In this document: piece by piece, positions 1-11,100 of the stretch | Numbering within the stretch: the stretch's first letter is position 1 | Layout of the letters: each line of letters starts with the position of its first letter | Assembly (NCBI GenBank): GCA_963989245.1 | Contig: OZ022342.1 | Coordinates: 55,575,478 to 55,639,477 of the forward strand | From: Nansenia antarctica | Lineage: Eukaryota; Chordata; Actinopteri; Argentiniformes; Microstomatidae | DNA: 64,000 nucleotides | Direction of reading: 5' to 3' | The notes under the pieces: model-generated | Told to the model about the DNA's origin: nothing | The model's database searches: none | Seen by the model: only the letters and a program-made list of their open reading frames with translations | Position numbers and translations under genes: made by a program

Positions 1-225
1 CCGAGAGAGAGGGCGGGGGCTGGGGGACTTTGGAAAGAGGAAGAGGAGTGCTATTTCCTCCCAGTAAAACCCTCTGACAGCTTGTTTTAAGAAAAGCTGC
101 TTCATCGTTGTAGCCTTTTTTGGACAATTTGGCTGAAACAACTAGCCTAATTAAGTCCAATGAAACATGGTGGCAATGCGTAGTAAATACAATGGAATAA
201 CTAATGGTATTTAAAAATGACTTAC

Positions 226-2788
226 TTCTGCACTTTGGGGTACTTCATCTCATTCATAACATTGGTGGCTTCTGTTTGCCTTTGTTTCAGACTAGTGGGC
301 CACATGTTGTCCACCCAGTCCACTAGATCGACCTAGGGGAGAGTTGACCATTTTGAAATGCTTCATTTCACATCATTTAGCTTAGTTCGGAGCACATGTT
401 TGTCATAACCCCAATTGAATGACCCTTTCCCGTCATTGCCATGCAGGTAGCATCATCTCACCACGGTGGGCCTCTTGATCAGGTTCTCCAGCTTGGTGTG
501 GCTGAACTCCAGGCTGATGACATTGAAGACTTTGTCCCGCTCCTCCTCTGGTGTCTCGTAGTACTTGACAAACTGGGCCATGCTCATCTCAGAGCCTTTC
601 TGAGTGCTCACGTCCATCACATCAACATTACGTCTGCTACCTGAAAACACACAGAGCAGACATGCTGTTACCCTAGATGCAAATCAAAAACTGTTCAACC
701 AAAAAAGATATATTGACAAATTGAAGGTAATGTAGGCCACTACAGAGTTTAGGCAGAGAGCTCCCCATCAGCTGTTTTTGCAAAGTACTAAGCTGTTAAA
801 TTCTGTATTGATAGGTTTATAAATGTATATACAGTACCAATCAAATGTTTGGACACACTTTCCCATTCAATTGAATGGGAAATGGAATGGGAAAGTGTGT
901 CCAAACTTTTGACTGTATAGCGCCAGCATAAGTCAGACCAGCATCAAATTACTTTACCTTCAGGTGTAGTAAATACCGGTACTCATAGCAAAAGTGTGCT
1001 TCGCTTATAGGCTGATAGGAGCACTCTACATAGACAGGTGTTGTTCCGACCTACACCACCAGATGGAGTAGCCAAACCAAGACACGGTATGTTCCAAATG
1101 TACAAAAACACTGCATTTGATACTGATGACTACAAGCCATGTAGCCTATTCCTAACAATACAAGGGTAAGGCATATCTATTGGATATGCTATGAAAATGT
1201 CTGTAAATGACTTTGTTAAAGTGAGTCATCTTGTCTTTCTTCCATCAGTAAAAAATGTAAATTCTGTTCATGGCAGTTAACATGGCAGGCTTACAAAAGT
1301 TCCCCTCAGCAACCACAGACTTTTTTTGTCACAACACAGAACATTCAACAAGCGCACACAACAGGTAGAGTAAGCACTCTTGTGTGGAAATATATGCATC
1401 ATAGCTGCAATAACAAATATGAAACAGGAGGAAGACAATTATGACTAAACCTTATACTTACCGACCAAACCTTTAATCTCACTGACTGTGAATTCTGGAT
1501 CTGGCATTCTGTGGTTTTAGAATGACAGTCACAATGAGAAAATGTCAACCATCACATCATTTTTTATCACCCAGTAATCAATAATGGCAAATAAGTGGGA
1601 ATAATTCATTGCACTTTATCTATAAGCTCTGGTTTTATGTGCTTTTTTCATTCATTCACCATAAGACAAGACTCCAACTGTCTCACCTGATGCCCAGTCC
1701 ATCTTTGGCTTTGAAAATAAGCGGGACCCTGAGAGCCTCTCTCTGAACATACTCATAAGTGAAATCTAGAAGGCAAAAGAGTCACGCTATTCAACATGTC
1801 ATCAAACACATATGATTCATAAAATATCAAGCTAAAGCAAACAGTTGTGGATTGGTGAGGATGTACACAAATAAATGGGGGGGGGGGGGTTCTGGCATAT
1901 CAAATAAAAAGTGGGCTTTGTAATGGGAAGAAATGGGCTTTAGGGGTAGTGAGTGACAAAGAATATAACAGGTGCTGTACCTTTACCATCCATCAACTGA
2001 ACGAATTGTGTATTGTACACATCACTAGCAAGTTTTTCCTCCAAATTGAAACCTCGGACATTTACAATTTCTTCGACATCAGACAAATCCTCATTTTCGT
2101 CGTACATTCTCCGGCAGATGGAGCGCTAGAGGAGTAAAAACAAATGTTATAAAAGTCTGTATATCATGATTATGACACCTTGCCCATCCATATTCCTTAT
2201 TAAAAGTCTAACAGCATAAATGTGCATCACACGGCCATTTCAAATGAGAATGGAGCGGTTTGCGTTCTGCCTCATGCTGACTGGGACTTAACAAATAAAA
2301 TATTGCAGGCTCTTTGAACACGTGCTTTGTATTTCTACATTTAATGTATGTAGTTGTCGTTAGGCCTTCATCATTGGAGACCATTTAGAACATATTATTC
2401 TCATGTCTGAAGTTAGGATCTGTAATAGGATGCACGTTATCTAATGTTCATGTTCCTGCTAGCTACCCTCCTCTCAACAACAATAACATTGCTTGAGGAA
2501 GCATGTTCCAAATGTTCCAAATGGTGCAACTATAATGTCGCGCAAAGCGAGGTTATTGTTATGAACCATGTTTGTTTTCATCTTGCGCGTGTCGCTAGTT
2601 AGGTTATCCTGTTACATGTGGCTGACGCTTGTAAACATTTTTGCAAAGCATTTGAGATATTGTAGCAGTTTCTGTTTTTGAAATGCTAGGTGGCTAACAA
2701 CAAATGAATGCCCAAGCATGGTTCCCCCTGTACAAGGACGTAATACGCTACACACCAGCCTGCGTCCAGATTCAGCAGAAACTTCCAT
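226..2788 (-). CDS. kdm2b: Lysine demethylase 2B, 5' (N-terminal) part, runs off the left edge
   Basis: Six coding exons on the minus strand: 2756-2788, 1981-2125, 1687-1765, 1462-1508, 462-640 and 226-332. All junctions are GT-AG and phases agree, giving about 196 residues before the edge. The product starts MEVSAESGRRL, like the human short KDM2B isoform. It continues with YDENEDLSDVEEIV, YVQREALRVPLIF, MPDPEFTV and GSRRNVDVMDV, then the first half of the JmjC region (NVISLEFSHTKLENL, DLVDWVDNMWP, EMKYPKVQK). KDM2B removes methyl groups from H3K36 in the nucleus and, through its CXXC finger, recruits variant PRC1 to CpG islands. The Fe-binding residues, CXXC, PHD, F-box and LRRs lie beyond the window. 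KDM2A was considered, but the N-terminus and the SMAQFVKYYETPEE stretch fit KDM2B better. orai1 is head to head, as in human. Confidence 0.93.
830..917. mobile_element. Palindromic MITE, Tc1/mariner-like ends
   Basis: Inverted repeats run from TACAGTACCAATCAAATG on the left to the complementary AAACTTTTGACTGTA on the right. The core TTGGACACACTTTCCCATTC is mirrored almost perfectly, so the 88 bases fold back on themselves. TA dinucleotides flank both ends, as expected of Tc1/mariner insertions. It sits in the kdm2b intron between 640 and 1462. Similar 'GTTTGGACACAC' ends are common in fish genomes. Confidence 0.6.
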
Positions 2789-3706
2789 GATCTGAGCCCT
2801 CGCCTACTTGTATCCGTTTAGCCCTTCATCTTGTGAGAACAATGTCACATTTAAAGTAATGATCACTTTGCGTTCCGAACCAAAACTAAGTGGGAACCAT
2901 TATTTGTGTCCTGGATTACGTCACCACCGAGAGAATCAAAACATTGCTGGCCAACGTCATGCGTCATCTAGTGTGGCTGATATTAGATATGCTTTATGTC
3001 AAGTATGGAAATCCTATTTGTTTACACAAACGGCATCAACGAGTCTGTGGAGCCACTTTCTCTTCCTTATTCAGGTAGGTCTCAAATCTGCAACATCCTG
3101 TACAACACCATTATTATGTACAAGTGGCTTACAACCTTCCATCGTTTTCAATTTGCTTTAGGCACAGCTTCTCTGGATGTTTTGATATATATATAATATA
3201 AATCAATTTGTTGATCACGTTTTATATAAGTAATGAAATAAATTGCTTAACAGTGCCCCTCACATTTAAGAAACCCAGATATATTCTTCTGCCCAGTTAT
3301 TGTATACATTACATCACCCCCATATTAAATGAAAATCCAACTCTACATCTTTAACATGTTTTTTTTTGTGTGAGTAGCTTGTTTGGAGACTTTGGAGAAA
3401 TTATTCATAATAAATTCACTAAGATAAGCGTCCAGTCAAGTGGTACAGTGTCTTTAAAGGCTTCGGCGCAATGGTTTGTGGGTAATTCAGGGCGCAGCTC
3501 ACGAGTGCTGTTTAGTTCCGTTGAAGAAGTTAACAGGAAAGGTAGACGTAGTTTATTGTGGCAGCTTCGTCAAAAATCTCTGGCGATAATCAACTCAATG
3601 CATTTATTCCGCTGTCTCTGGATGATATGTAGCTAGCTGACGCCTTTCGAACGCTTTGGTAAAAAAGAAAAACGCTTCGCCTTTTAGTTTATTGAATATT
3701 GGCGCA
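2789..3706. promoter_or_regulatory. Head-to-head kdm2b / orai1 promoter interval
   Basis: This 918-base gap separates the start codons of two divergent genes and must hold both 5'UTRs and promoters. I see no convincing TATA box and no strong repeat. Open frames inside it have no recognisable protein and overlap one another. The same divergent pairing exists in human, which supports a shared promoter, but the start sites cannot be read from sequence alone. Confidence 0.5.
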
Positions 3707-4640
3707 ATGAGTCTAAACGAACATTCATTGCAAGCACTGTCTTGGAGAAAGCTCTACTTGAGTCGGGCGAAACTTAAGGCTTCGAGTCGAACGTCAGCTC
3801 TACTGTCTGGGTTTGCAATGGTAAGAAGTGTAATTGTCTACACCAAAATGAAATGGTAGTCTAGACTCGCTTCTCAGTATTTCTCCGTCATGCTGCAGCA
3901 GCAGCTGGACTTGAGCATTGATATTCATCGCATGCTTCGTGCTGTTCCACCCTCTGTGTTTGCATAGCAGTTGTGCTGCTTTTGTGTAGAATGACAGTTG
4001 CAGAAACCACGTGGAATGTTTATTTATTCAGATCTGATTCCAGTCAAATGTCCTGTTTTGTCTCTTAATTGTTCCTCTGTAGGTGGCCATGGTGGAGGTG
4101 CAGTTGGACACCAGTTATCCTTACCCACCCGGTCTTCTCATTGCCTTCAGTGCCTGCACTACTGTCTTGGTGGCAGTGCATCTATTTGCCCTTATGGTCA
4201 GCACTTGCATCCTGCCCAACATCGAAGCAGTTAGCAACGTCCACAACCTCAACTCGGTGAACGAGTCGCCACATGAGCGAATGCACCGCCACATTGAGCT
4301 GGCCTGGGCCTTCTCCACGGTCATTGGCACCCTACTCTTCCTGGCTGAGGTGGTGCTCCTCTGTTGGGTCAAGTTTCTGCCCATAAAGCCCAACAAGACA
4401 GCTAACGGGACCATTTCTGCTGGTGTGGCTGCGGCCATCACCTCTACCTCTATCATGGTGCCTTTTGGCCTAGTATTCATCGTCTTCGCGGTACATTTCT
4501 ACCGTTCCCTCGTCAGCCACAAGACTGACAGGCAGTTTCAGGAGCTGGAGGAGCTCTCCAACTTGACCAGGCTGCAGAACGAGCTGGACCAAAGAGGGGA
4601 TCCATCCAACATGCATTCCCCCACTGCCCATTTTCCATAA
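3707..4640 (+). CDS. orai1: Calcium release-activated calcium channel ORAI1
   Basis: Two exons, 3707-3820 and 4083-4640, encode 223 residues. ORAI1 is the four-pass plasma-membrane pore opened by STIM1 after ER store depletion. The start MSLNEHSLQALSWRKLYL aligns with human residue 64 onward (offset 63). R28 corresponds to human R91 at the cytosolic pore mouth, V39 to V102, and E43 in VAMVEVQL to the selectivity-filter E106. TM segments follow (LIAFSACTTVLVAVHLFALM, AFSTVIGTLLFLAEVVLLCW, IMVPFGLVFIVFAVHFY). The second extracellular loop has NKT and NGT glycosylation sequons, and the C-terminal STIM1-binding helix includes SHKTDRQFQELEEL. An in-frame TGA at 3638 precedes the first ATG, so no longer N-terminus is encoded in this exon. 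morn3 converges from the right. Confidence 0.95.
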
Positions 4641-5707
4641 TAAGGAGGAACAGCTGACATCTGACGACCTGATGAATGTTTCCTTGAATCCAATACTTTA
4701 TTGGGCTTTTATTATGTGTTGACATCTCTATGAAGACAATGTAAATAACATTGTGTACAAAATGTACAAATGTTTTGAAATGGTCACTTTTTTTTAAAGA
4801 TTTCTAAATGATTTTTTAAAATGAAGGATTAAGACAGTGTTAACCACTCAACTGTGAAAGCATGCTTCTCAATGAATGCATGCAACTGTCTTTCTAGAAA
4901 AAATACATTGTCTTAAGCGAGGACTTTGAGGTCTGTTTTGTTATTGTTACCTCACAGGTTATGACAAAGGGAGCTTAGAGGGGTCCTCAGCACTCCATAG
5001 TTGATATACTGCTGCTAATGTTCAGCTGTAACACTATTTTGTGACTAGGAGGTACGATTCTTGTGCATCACTGAATGTCTTAGTGCCACATGTTCTGTAA
5101 TTTGCCATAAATCTTACATTTCAGATTTTAATGTTATTTTTTTGTCAGGTGTAATGTAATTAGCCTGCTTTTCACGACGTTGCCAATGTTACTGTACATT
5201 TTCTCCATAGTTTACTGTACAGTTGAAGGGCAAGCTGCGCTATTGAGATTAATATTTTATACCATATCATTCTGTAGTTTGAAAGGTGTTTTTGTGACTT
5301 TTTTTCTAGTAGAACTAGTAGAGTTTGAATGTCACATGTCCTTAGTGATTAGGTCTTTCCACTGCTGAACATGGTCAGAGAAATAACTGTGTCATAACTG
5401 ATTGCATGTAGGTTTATTTATTCACTCCTAACACATGTCTATGGAATGTATACAGTTCTGCAAATGCTCATCACGATGAGCATACTGTGACCATACTCGG
5501 TCTGTTTCATAGCAGTAAAGGTACTGAGACTCCACGGTGTTGTTGTGTGGTCTTTATTTATGTCATGATGGCATGTTACTGCTTAGAGCATGCGTGTCGT
5601 CAGCTCGAGGCACCGAGATGAAAAGGACCTGTTGGTATGGTATTCCAAGATCTGCAGGGACGGGCACTTAATAATGTCCTCCTGATGTTTTTCTTCAATC
5701 TTTCCCA
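4641..5707. other. Tail-to-tail 3'UTR interval, orai1 / morn3
   Basis: A-T-rich noncoding sequence between the stop codons of two convergent genes. It should contain the orai1 3'UTR and, on the minus strand, the short morn3 3'UTR, whose probable poly(A) signal is the TTTATT at 5553-5558 (AATAAA on the minus strand). I did not find a canonical AATAAA for orai1. Nothing else stands out. Confidence 0.55.
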
Positions 5708-7116
5708 TCACTGTGGTATGTTGATTGATTGTGCTTCCAACAAAACCGACCTTACATCCAACAGATGCACCTTAAACAGGAAGCAATTGTTATTATAACA
5801 TGTGAAGAGCATGAGGTCATATGAGGGGTGTTTTAATTTGTATGGATTTTTCACCCCAGGGAAAAGAAACATGAAATGACATTCACATTCACATGCTCCA
5901 TTCTTTGATTTATGTACCGTTGGGATTGGATACATTGTCGGCCTTGGTGCCTCTTCTCTTCCAACATCAGACACTGTTCCACATTTGGCCACTCCATCCA
6001 CCCAGATGCCCTCATAAAGCTGACCCTTGTCCAGGTAGAAAAACTTTCCATGCCCATTCTTCTTCCCATCCTTCCAACTTCCTTCATACCTGTTCTCATT
6101 GGCTTTAACACAAGTGTGGGGGGGGGGGTCTCTCAAAATCTGACATACATACAGTACAGTACATATCTACAGTGTAATATAATATGCCACTTACCGAGAC
6201 TAAGCATGCCCTGTCCGTGATGTTTGTCCTTCAGCCACTCTCCTTCATACATGCCCCCATTGTCATAGTACATCCTCCCCCAGCCACTTCTCTGGTCTCC
6301 ACTCCATTCCCCCTCATAGCAGGCAGAGTCATTGTAGAAGTATGTCCCAAACCCCTAAGGAAAGTGATTGACGTTAAAGAAGCAGGCAGTTGCAGTGAGA
6401 TGCCCTGACGCAGTGATCCTCACTCTTGATCTTGGGAGAGTTGCAGTACTACAGGCTTTTGTCCCTGGATCAACTGCATTTCTCTAGGACCAGGATTTCG
6501 TATCAGTGCCCTAATGTTTCAAGAAATATATCTCCTGCATCCAGTACAGTTTCAGCCTTGCAATACAGCCTGGTCCTGTTCACTACCATCATTTTAGTGT
6601 TTAAATACATACGTACATGCTTCTTGTCATTTTTCCATCCACCTGAGTACTCCCTTGCATACTCATTGGTTGCTAGCAGAATTTTGCTGTAAGTCCCATA
6701 TCCATCACGTTTGCCATATTTCCAGTCTCCATCATAAATGGCACCACCCCTCTTCCAAACTTGTGTTCCTTTTCCTAAGAACAATTAAGGGAGAGTGATT
6801 ACTTTACTAGACACAATGCACCGATTATGTCTCTACTGGCAAAAAGTTGGCATAATTATTATAAATGATGAGGTGGGATCAAAACAAAGAAAACGTATAT
6901 TAATCTTAGGAACATCTTAAAACAGTAACACCTCTAAACAAACCGTGCAGACTTTCCACTTCTACTCCTACCATGTTTCTTGTTGTCCAGCCAATGTCCT
7001 GTGTATTCATCTCCATTGACTGAATAGACAGTGTGTCTTAGTCCGCATTTCTGCGCCTTTCTGTCCCATAATTTAGCCAGGGGTTCCACTCTTTGAGGTC
7101 TCTTTAGATGAGGCAT
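5708..7116 (-). CDS. morn3: MORN repeat-containing protein 3
   Basis: Five exons on the minus strand (6972-7116, 6617-6774, 6195-6354, 5918-6102, 5708-5770) give 236 residues; human MORN3 has 240. All phases agree. MORN repeats of the form YxGxWxxxxxxGxG recur: YTGHWLDNKKHGKG, YDGDWKYGKRDGYG, YSGGWKNDKKHGFG, YEGEWSGDQRSGWG, YEGEWLKDKHHGQG, YEGSWKDGKKNGHG and YEGIWVDGVAKCG. The start MPHLKRPQRVEPLAKLWDRK precedes a conserved first block. In mammals MORN3 is a testis-enriched scaffold protein that folds into an extended beta structure and supports sperm assembly; that role is inferred here. The small last exon (VHLLDVRSVLLEAQ) replaces the human C-terminal helix at the same position. Confidence 0.93.
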
Positions 7117-7384
7117 GATGACGTTAGCTGAACAAAACATTGTCTTTAATATTACATCATATACACATTAAAAAGCCTAACAACTGAAAAGTATTGTTTA
7201 CACTTTCTAGCTAGGTAAAGTCGTTTTTGACAACCTAATTAAAGCTAACGCTATTCATTACAACCATATTTGTACATACATGTGTCCAAGCGAACGACTC
7301 CGTTTTTGGCTCAATCCTCTTGGTTTTGGTCACATACATGCATGGAGTGAAATATATGACAGGTCAATATAGCTAACAAGATAG

Positions 7385-7446
7385 CTAACCCTACCCAAGA
7401 TAGCTAGCCCTACCCAAGATAGCTAACCCTAACCCTAACCCTAACT
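7385..7446. repeat. Interstitial telomere-like (TAACCC)n tract
   Basis: Three copies of a roughly 20-base unit, AAGATAGCTAACCCTACCC with variants, lead into a pure TAACCCTAACCCTAACCC run at 7424-7445. The vertebrate telomere motif is therefore present internally, within the morn3/tmem120b promoter gap. Confidence 0.75.
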
Positions 7447-8056
7447 AGCTAAGTTAGCTAAAGACGTGACCAAAGCGTTCACGGTAACCTAGCAACCAGA
7501 TTGAATAGACGTAGTGATACTACATGTTGTTGACGTTATTCCTTTTGGAGAAAAAGTATTCTCCTGTTTGTAATTAATTACTTATTTGATCCGTTTATGA
7601 TTTCTCTCATCGTTGCATTTAATTTGAGATTTTACAGTGCAGTTGATGCAATTGCAATTTTAAATTTGATAAGTAGAGTGTAAACTAAGTAAAACTTAGG
7701 CGTGGGCCAGACTGTATGCTGTATGTGTTGTGGCACTGTTTGAGATAGAGAGACTAGAGAACAAGAACAAGATTAGATAGATAAATACAAAGTAAAACAA
7801 AAGCACAATCAGTGAAAACAGCAATAACAATTGTTAAAGATTAAAAACAAGTTTTAAAAGATGGGGTTTGAGGGATCGTTTATCAATATCTCTATGTATT
7901 ATATATATAACGTCCACTACACTGAGTCCATCTATGTATCAAATGAACTAGGAATCCTGCTTTAGATCTGTGGTGCGTTCTGAAGAGATGCGTGTCTAGA
8001 ATGTCTATTTCTTCACGGTCGCGTAAAGCTACGTTGACAGCAGCGAAGGGCGGAGA

Positions 8057-8068
8057 TGCGCATGCGCC
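8057..8068. promoter_or_regulatory. NRF1-like site upstream of tmem120b
   Basis: TGCGCATGCGCC matches the near-palindromic NRF1 consensus (YGCGCATGCGCR-like). It lies about 110 bases before the tmem120b ATG, at a typical distance for a CpG-type core promoter. Binding is inferred from the motif only. Confidence 0.55.
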
Positions 8069-8178
8069 CGTGTAGGAAAGAGAGTCGTGAACAGCTGTGG
8101 CCGTCTGGCGGTGTTCTGTTGCACGACAGGGGAAGAGGAACAGCGAGTGGAGCTCGCTAAGCTAAGCTAAGCGACACC

Positions 8179-11100
8179 ATGTCAGTGCCGAGGTGTCAAA
8201 TTGAGTGGGAAGAAATTGATCAAGAATATCAACAATTGCAGGTAGGAAATAATGTGAAGCGAGAGTCTTGGTTATCTAAGCTAGCCAACTTGCTAGTGTG
8301 CGTAGCGTGACGTGGACGACCGCCAGCTCAGTTGATGATGCGGTGCGATGGTCTGGTTGTGTGTCCGGGGCTAGCTGGTCTGCTCTGCTCCGTGTCTGGG
8401 GCTAGCTTGTCTGCTCTGTGTCTGTGTCTGGGGCTAGTTGGTCTGTTGTGTGTCTGGGGCTAGCTTGTCTGCTCTGTGTCTGGGGCTAGCTGGTCTGCTC
8501 CGTGTCTGGGGCTAGCTTGTCTGCTCTGTGTCTGGGGCTAGTTGGTCTGTTGTGTGTCTGGGGCTAGCTGGTCTGGTCTGTGTCTGGGGCTAGCTGGTCT
8601 TCTCTGTGTCTGTGTCTGGGGCTAGTTGGTCTGTTGTGTGTCTGGGGCTAGTTGGTCTGGTCTGCTCTGTGTCTGGGGCTAGCTGGTCTGCTCTGTCTCT
8701 GGGGCTAGCTTGTCTGCTCTGTGTCTGTGTCTGGGGCTAGCTGGTCTGCTCTGTCTCTGGGGCTAGCTGGTCTGCTCTGTGTCTGTGTCTGGGGCTAGCT
8801 GGTCTGCTCGGTGTCTGTGTCTGGGGCTAGCTGGTCTGCTCTGTGTCTGTGTCTGGGGCTAGCTGGTCTGCTCGGTGTCTGTGTCTGGGGCTAGCTGGTC
8901 TGCTCTGTGTCTGGGGCTAGTTTGTCTGCTCTGTGTCTGGGGCTAGTTTGTCTGCTCTGTGTCTGGGGCTAGCTGGTCTGCTCTGCTCTGTGTCTGGGGC
9001 TAGTTTGTCTGCTCTGTGTCTGGGGCTAGTTTGTCTGCTCTGTGTCTGGGGCTAGTTTGTCTGCTCTGTGTCCGGGGCTAGCTGGTCTGCTCTGTGTCTG
9101 GGGCTAGCTGGTCTGGTCTGCTCTGTGTCTGGCTAGCTAATAGCTACCTTGACAAAAGGTTATCGTGTTAGCTGTCACATCGCATTCCCTTTCCAATGGC
9201 CATCAATGCGCCGCGTCTCTGCAAGTCGGATTGGCTTTAATTGGATCAGCTCTCCTCTGACTGATAACCACCTTAGCCAGACTGGATCTTCACATGTTGC
9301 CATTGATTGAGAGACGGTGTGACAGACACCGCGGCGACTAATAGCTACTCACAATAGCCACCACGCTAAATAAGTTATTACTTTTGAAAGATTTTCTAGT
9401 CAAGAGTTAGTCAATATGATTGATTGTTTTGCAAGCCTAAATGAGAGGGTCTGTCGCTACCTGGTTGAATTTAATAATTGTATTTGCTTTGACAGTGGGT
9501 TGACAGTTTGGCCATGCTGTTTTTTTGTTGTACAGGCTAGCATGAACACGAAATAAAGTTGTGCAATTTAGGTCCAGTCGGTTTTTCACATCTTCATTTT
9601 CAATTTGTTCTCTAGGAAACTCACAAAGTTTACAGGCAGAAGCTCGATGAGCTCACCAACCTCCAGGCAACATGCAGCGGTGCCATTAGCAAACAGAGGA
9701 AGGGTCTCAAAGAACTCAGATACAGTCTGCGCAGGTACAGTACAACCTATTCACAAAGCGTTTCAGAGTAGAAATGCTGATTTATGATCAGTTTAGCCTT
9801 TTAGATTGAATACGATTATATGAGATGCTTTGTGAATATGGGCCCTGAATTTACAGATGTGGTCAGGAAGATCACTTGTGTGACTACTTAAGATATCCTA
9901 TGTGGTAGACACTGGGGCAGTTTGTACCAGATTAGGTTACATTTTATAGACTGCACCTTTAGTCTATGCTCATTAATTCCCCCCCCCCCCCCCCCAAATG
10001 CAATTACATCTAAATGCACGCTGTTTTTTATTTTATAGGTGTGCAAAAACATGTGATGAGAAAGAATCAGAGCTGATCAAAGACATCCAAATGCAAATGA
10101 AAGAGAAAGAAAATGTCTTCTTTGATATGGAAGCCTATTTGCCAAAGAAGAATGGGTCAGTACATAGAGGACGTTATTCTAAGTTTTGGCTTTGGTGCTT
10201 GCTCAATGTATGACACCAAATATAGTTTAATAATTATATATATTTCTTTCTATCTCTTTTCAGATTGTACCTTAATTTGGTCCTGGGTAATGTGAATGTA
10301 ACACTTCTGAGCAACCAGGCAAAGTAAGTTTGTTAAGTACATGCATATAGCATATAGCAGCATGTAGGTTCATGTTTTAGTTCTCAATTAGGTCATGGAT
10401 TGTTTCCTTATAGTCAGTCCTGCTTCAATGACAAAATGTGGAAAGAATATTGGTTATATTGGTTAGATTTGAGGCGATCTTGGTGTTGTCCTGAACCCAG
10501 TCACACCTGCCAGGTGTCTGCCTCTTATACCTCTTTGTTCTATTCTTCTGAACAGATTTGCATACAAAGATGAATATGAGAAGTTCAAGCTTTGTATGAC
10601 AATAATCCTAATGTTTGGAGCCATAACCTGTCTCTTGTTACTCAATTACCGGTGAGTTATATTATTTGTTTGGTGGTAAGACTTCATTGAATAAACAATT
10701 ATAGCTTTTTACATGCTTGTAAATGCTTTATACATATTTCAAAATGCTTTATACATATTTCAAAATGCTTTTAAAGCCAGTAAATGCTTATGAATATATA
10801 GAATGTTTGTAAATACTAGCAGTATCATTTATCAGTAGTATTTACACTACTTATTAAGAGTTCATGCTCATTGTTATTTGTGTAATATATCCTCATGGAA
10901 TCTTTTGACGTGTTTCTGTCACAGCAAAAACAAATATATTAGAAAAGCAAAGTTGTTTTGTTGTTGCAGTGTCACAGATGAAATCTTCAACTTCTTGCTG
11001 GTTTGGTACTATTGCACATTGACCATAAGGGAGAGCGTTCTCATGAGCAATGGGTCTAGGTGAGCTGCTTTGCTTTTTATATCACTGCATTACTTATTGA

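Larger units (their letters stand above)
7117..8178. promoter_or_regulatory. Head-to-head morn3 / tmem120b promoter interval
   Basis: About 1.06 kb lies between divergent start codons. The right end is GC-rich and carries TGCGCATGCGCC at 8057-8068, a textbook match to the palindromic NRF1 binding site and typical of TATA-less housekeeping promoters. The left part holds a short telomere-like tract (7385-7446). The middle, roughly 7530-7960, is A-T-rich without recognisable elements. Confidence 0.6.

Noticed and set aside
3656..3706. Extended orai1 start at a TTG (MVKKKNASPFSLLN...)
   Set aside because: TTG is not a normal vertebrate start. The 17 codons show no resemblance to ORAI1 N-termini, while the ATG at 3707 aligns with Met64.
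4121..4480. 119-codon minus-strand frame across orai1
   Set aside because: It is antisense to the conserved orai1 exon 2, without similarity to any family I recognise.
7424..7445. True chromosome end
   Set aside because: The TAACCC run is under four repeats and is flanked on both sides by single-copy genes.
8352..9138. Regular repeats resembling a CRISPR array
   Set aside because: Units are contiguous with no unique spacers of constant length, and the setting is a vertebrate intron; it is a minisatellite.
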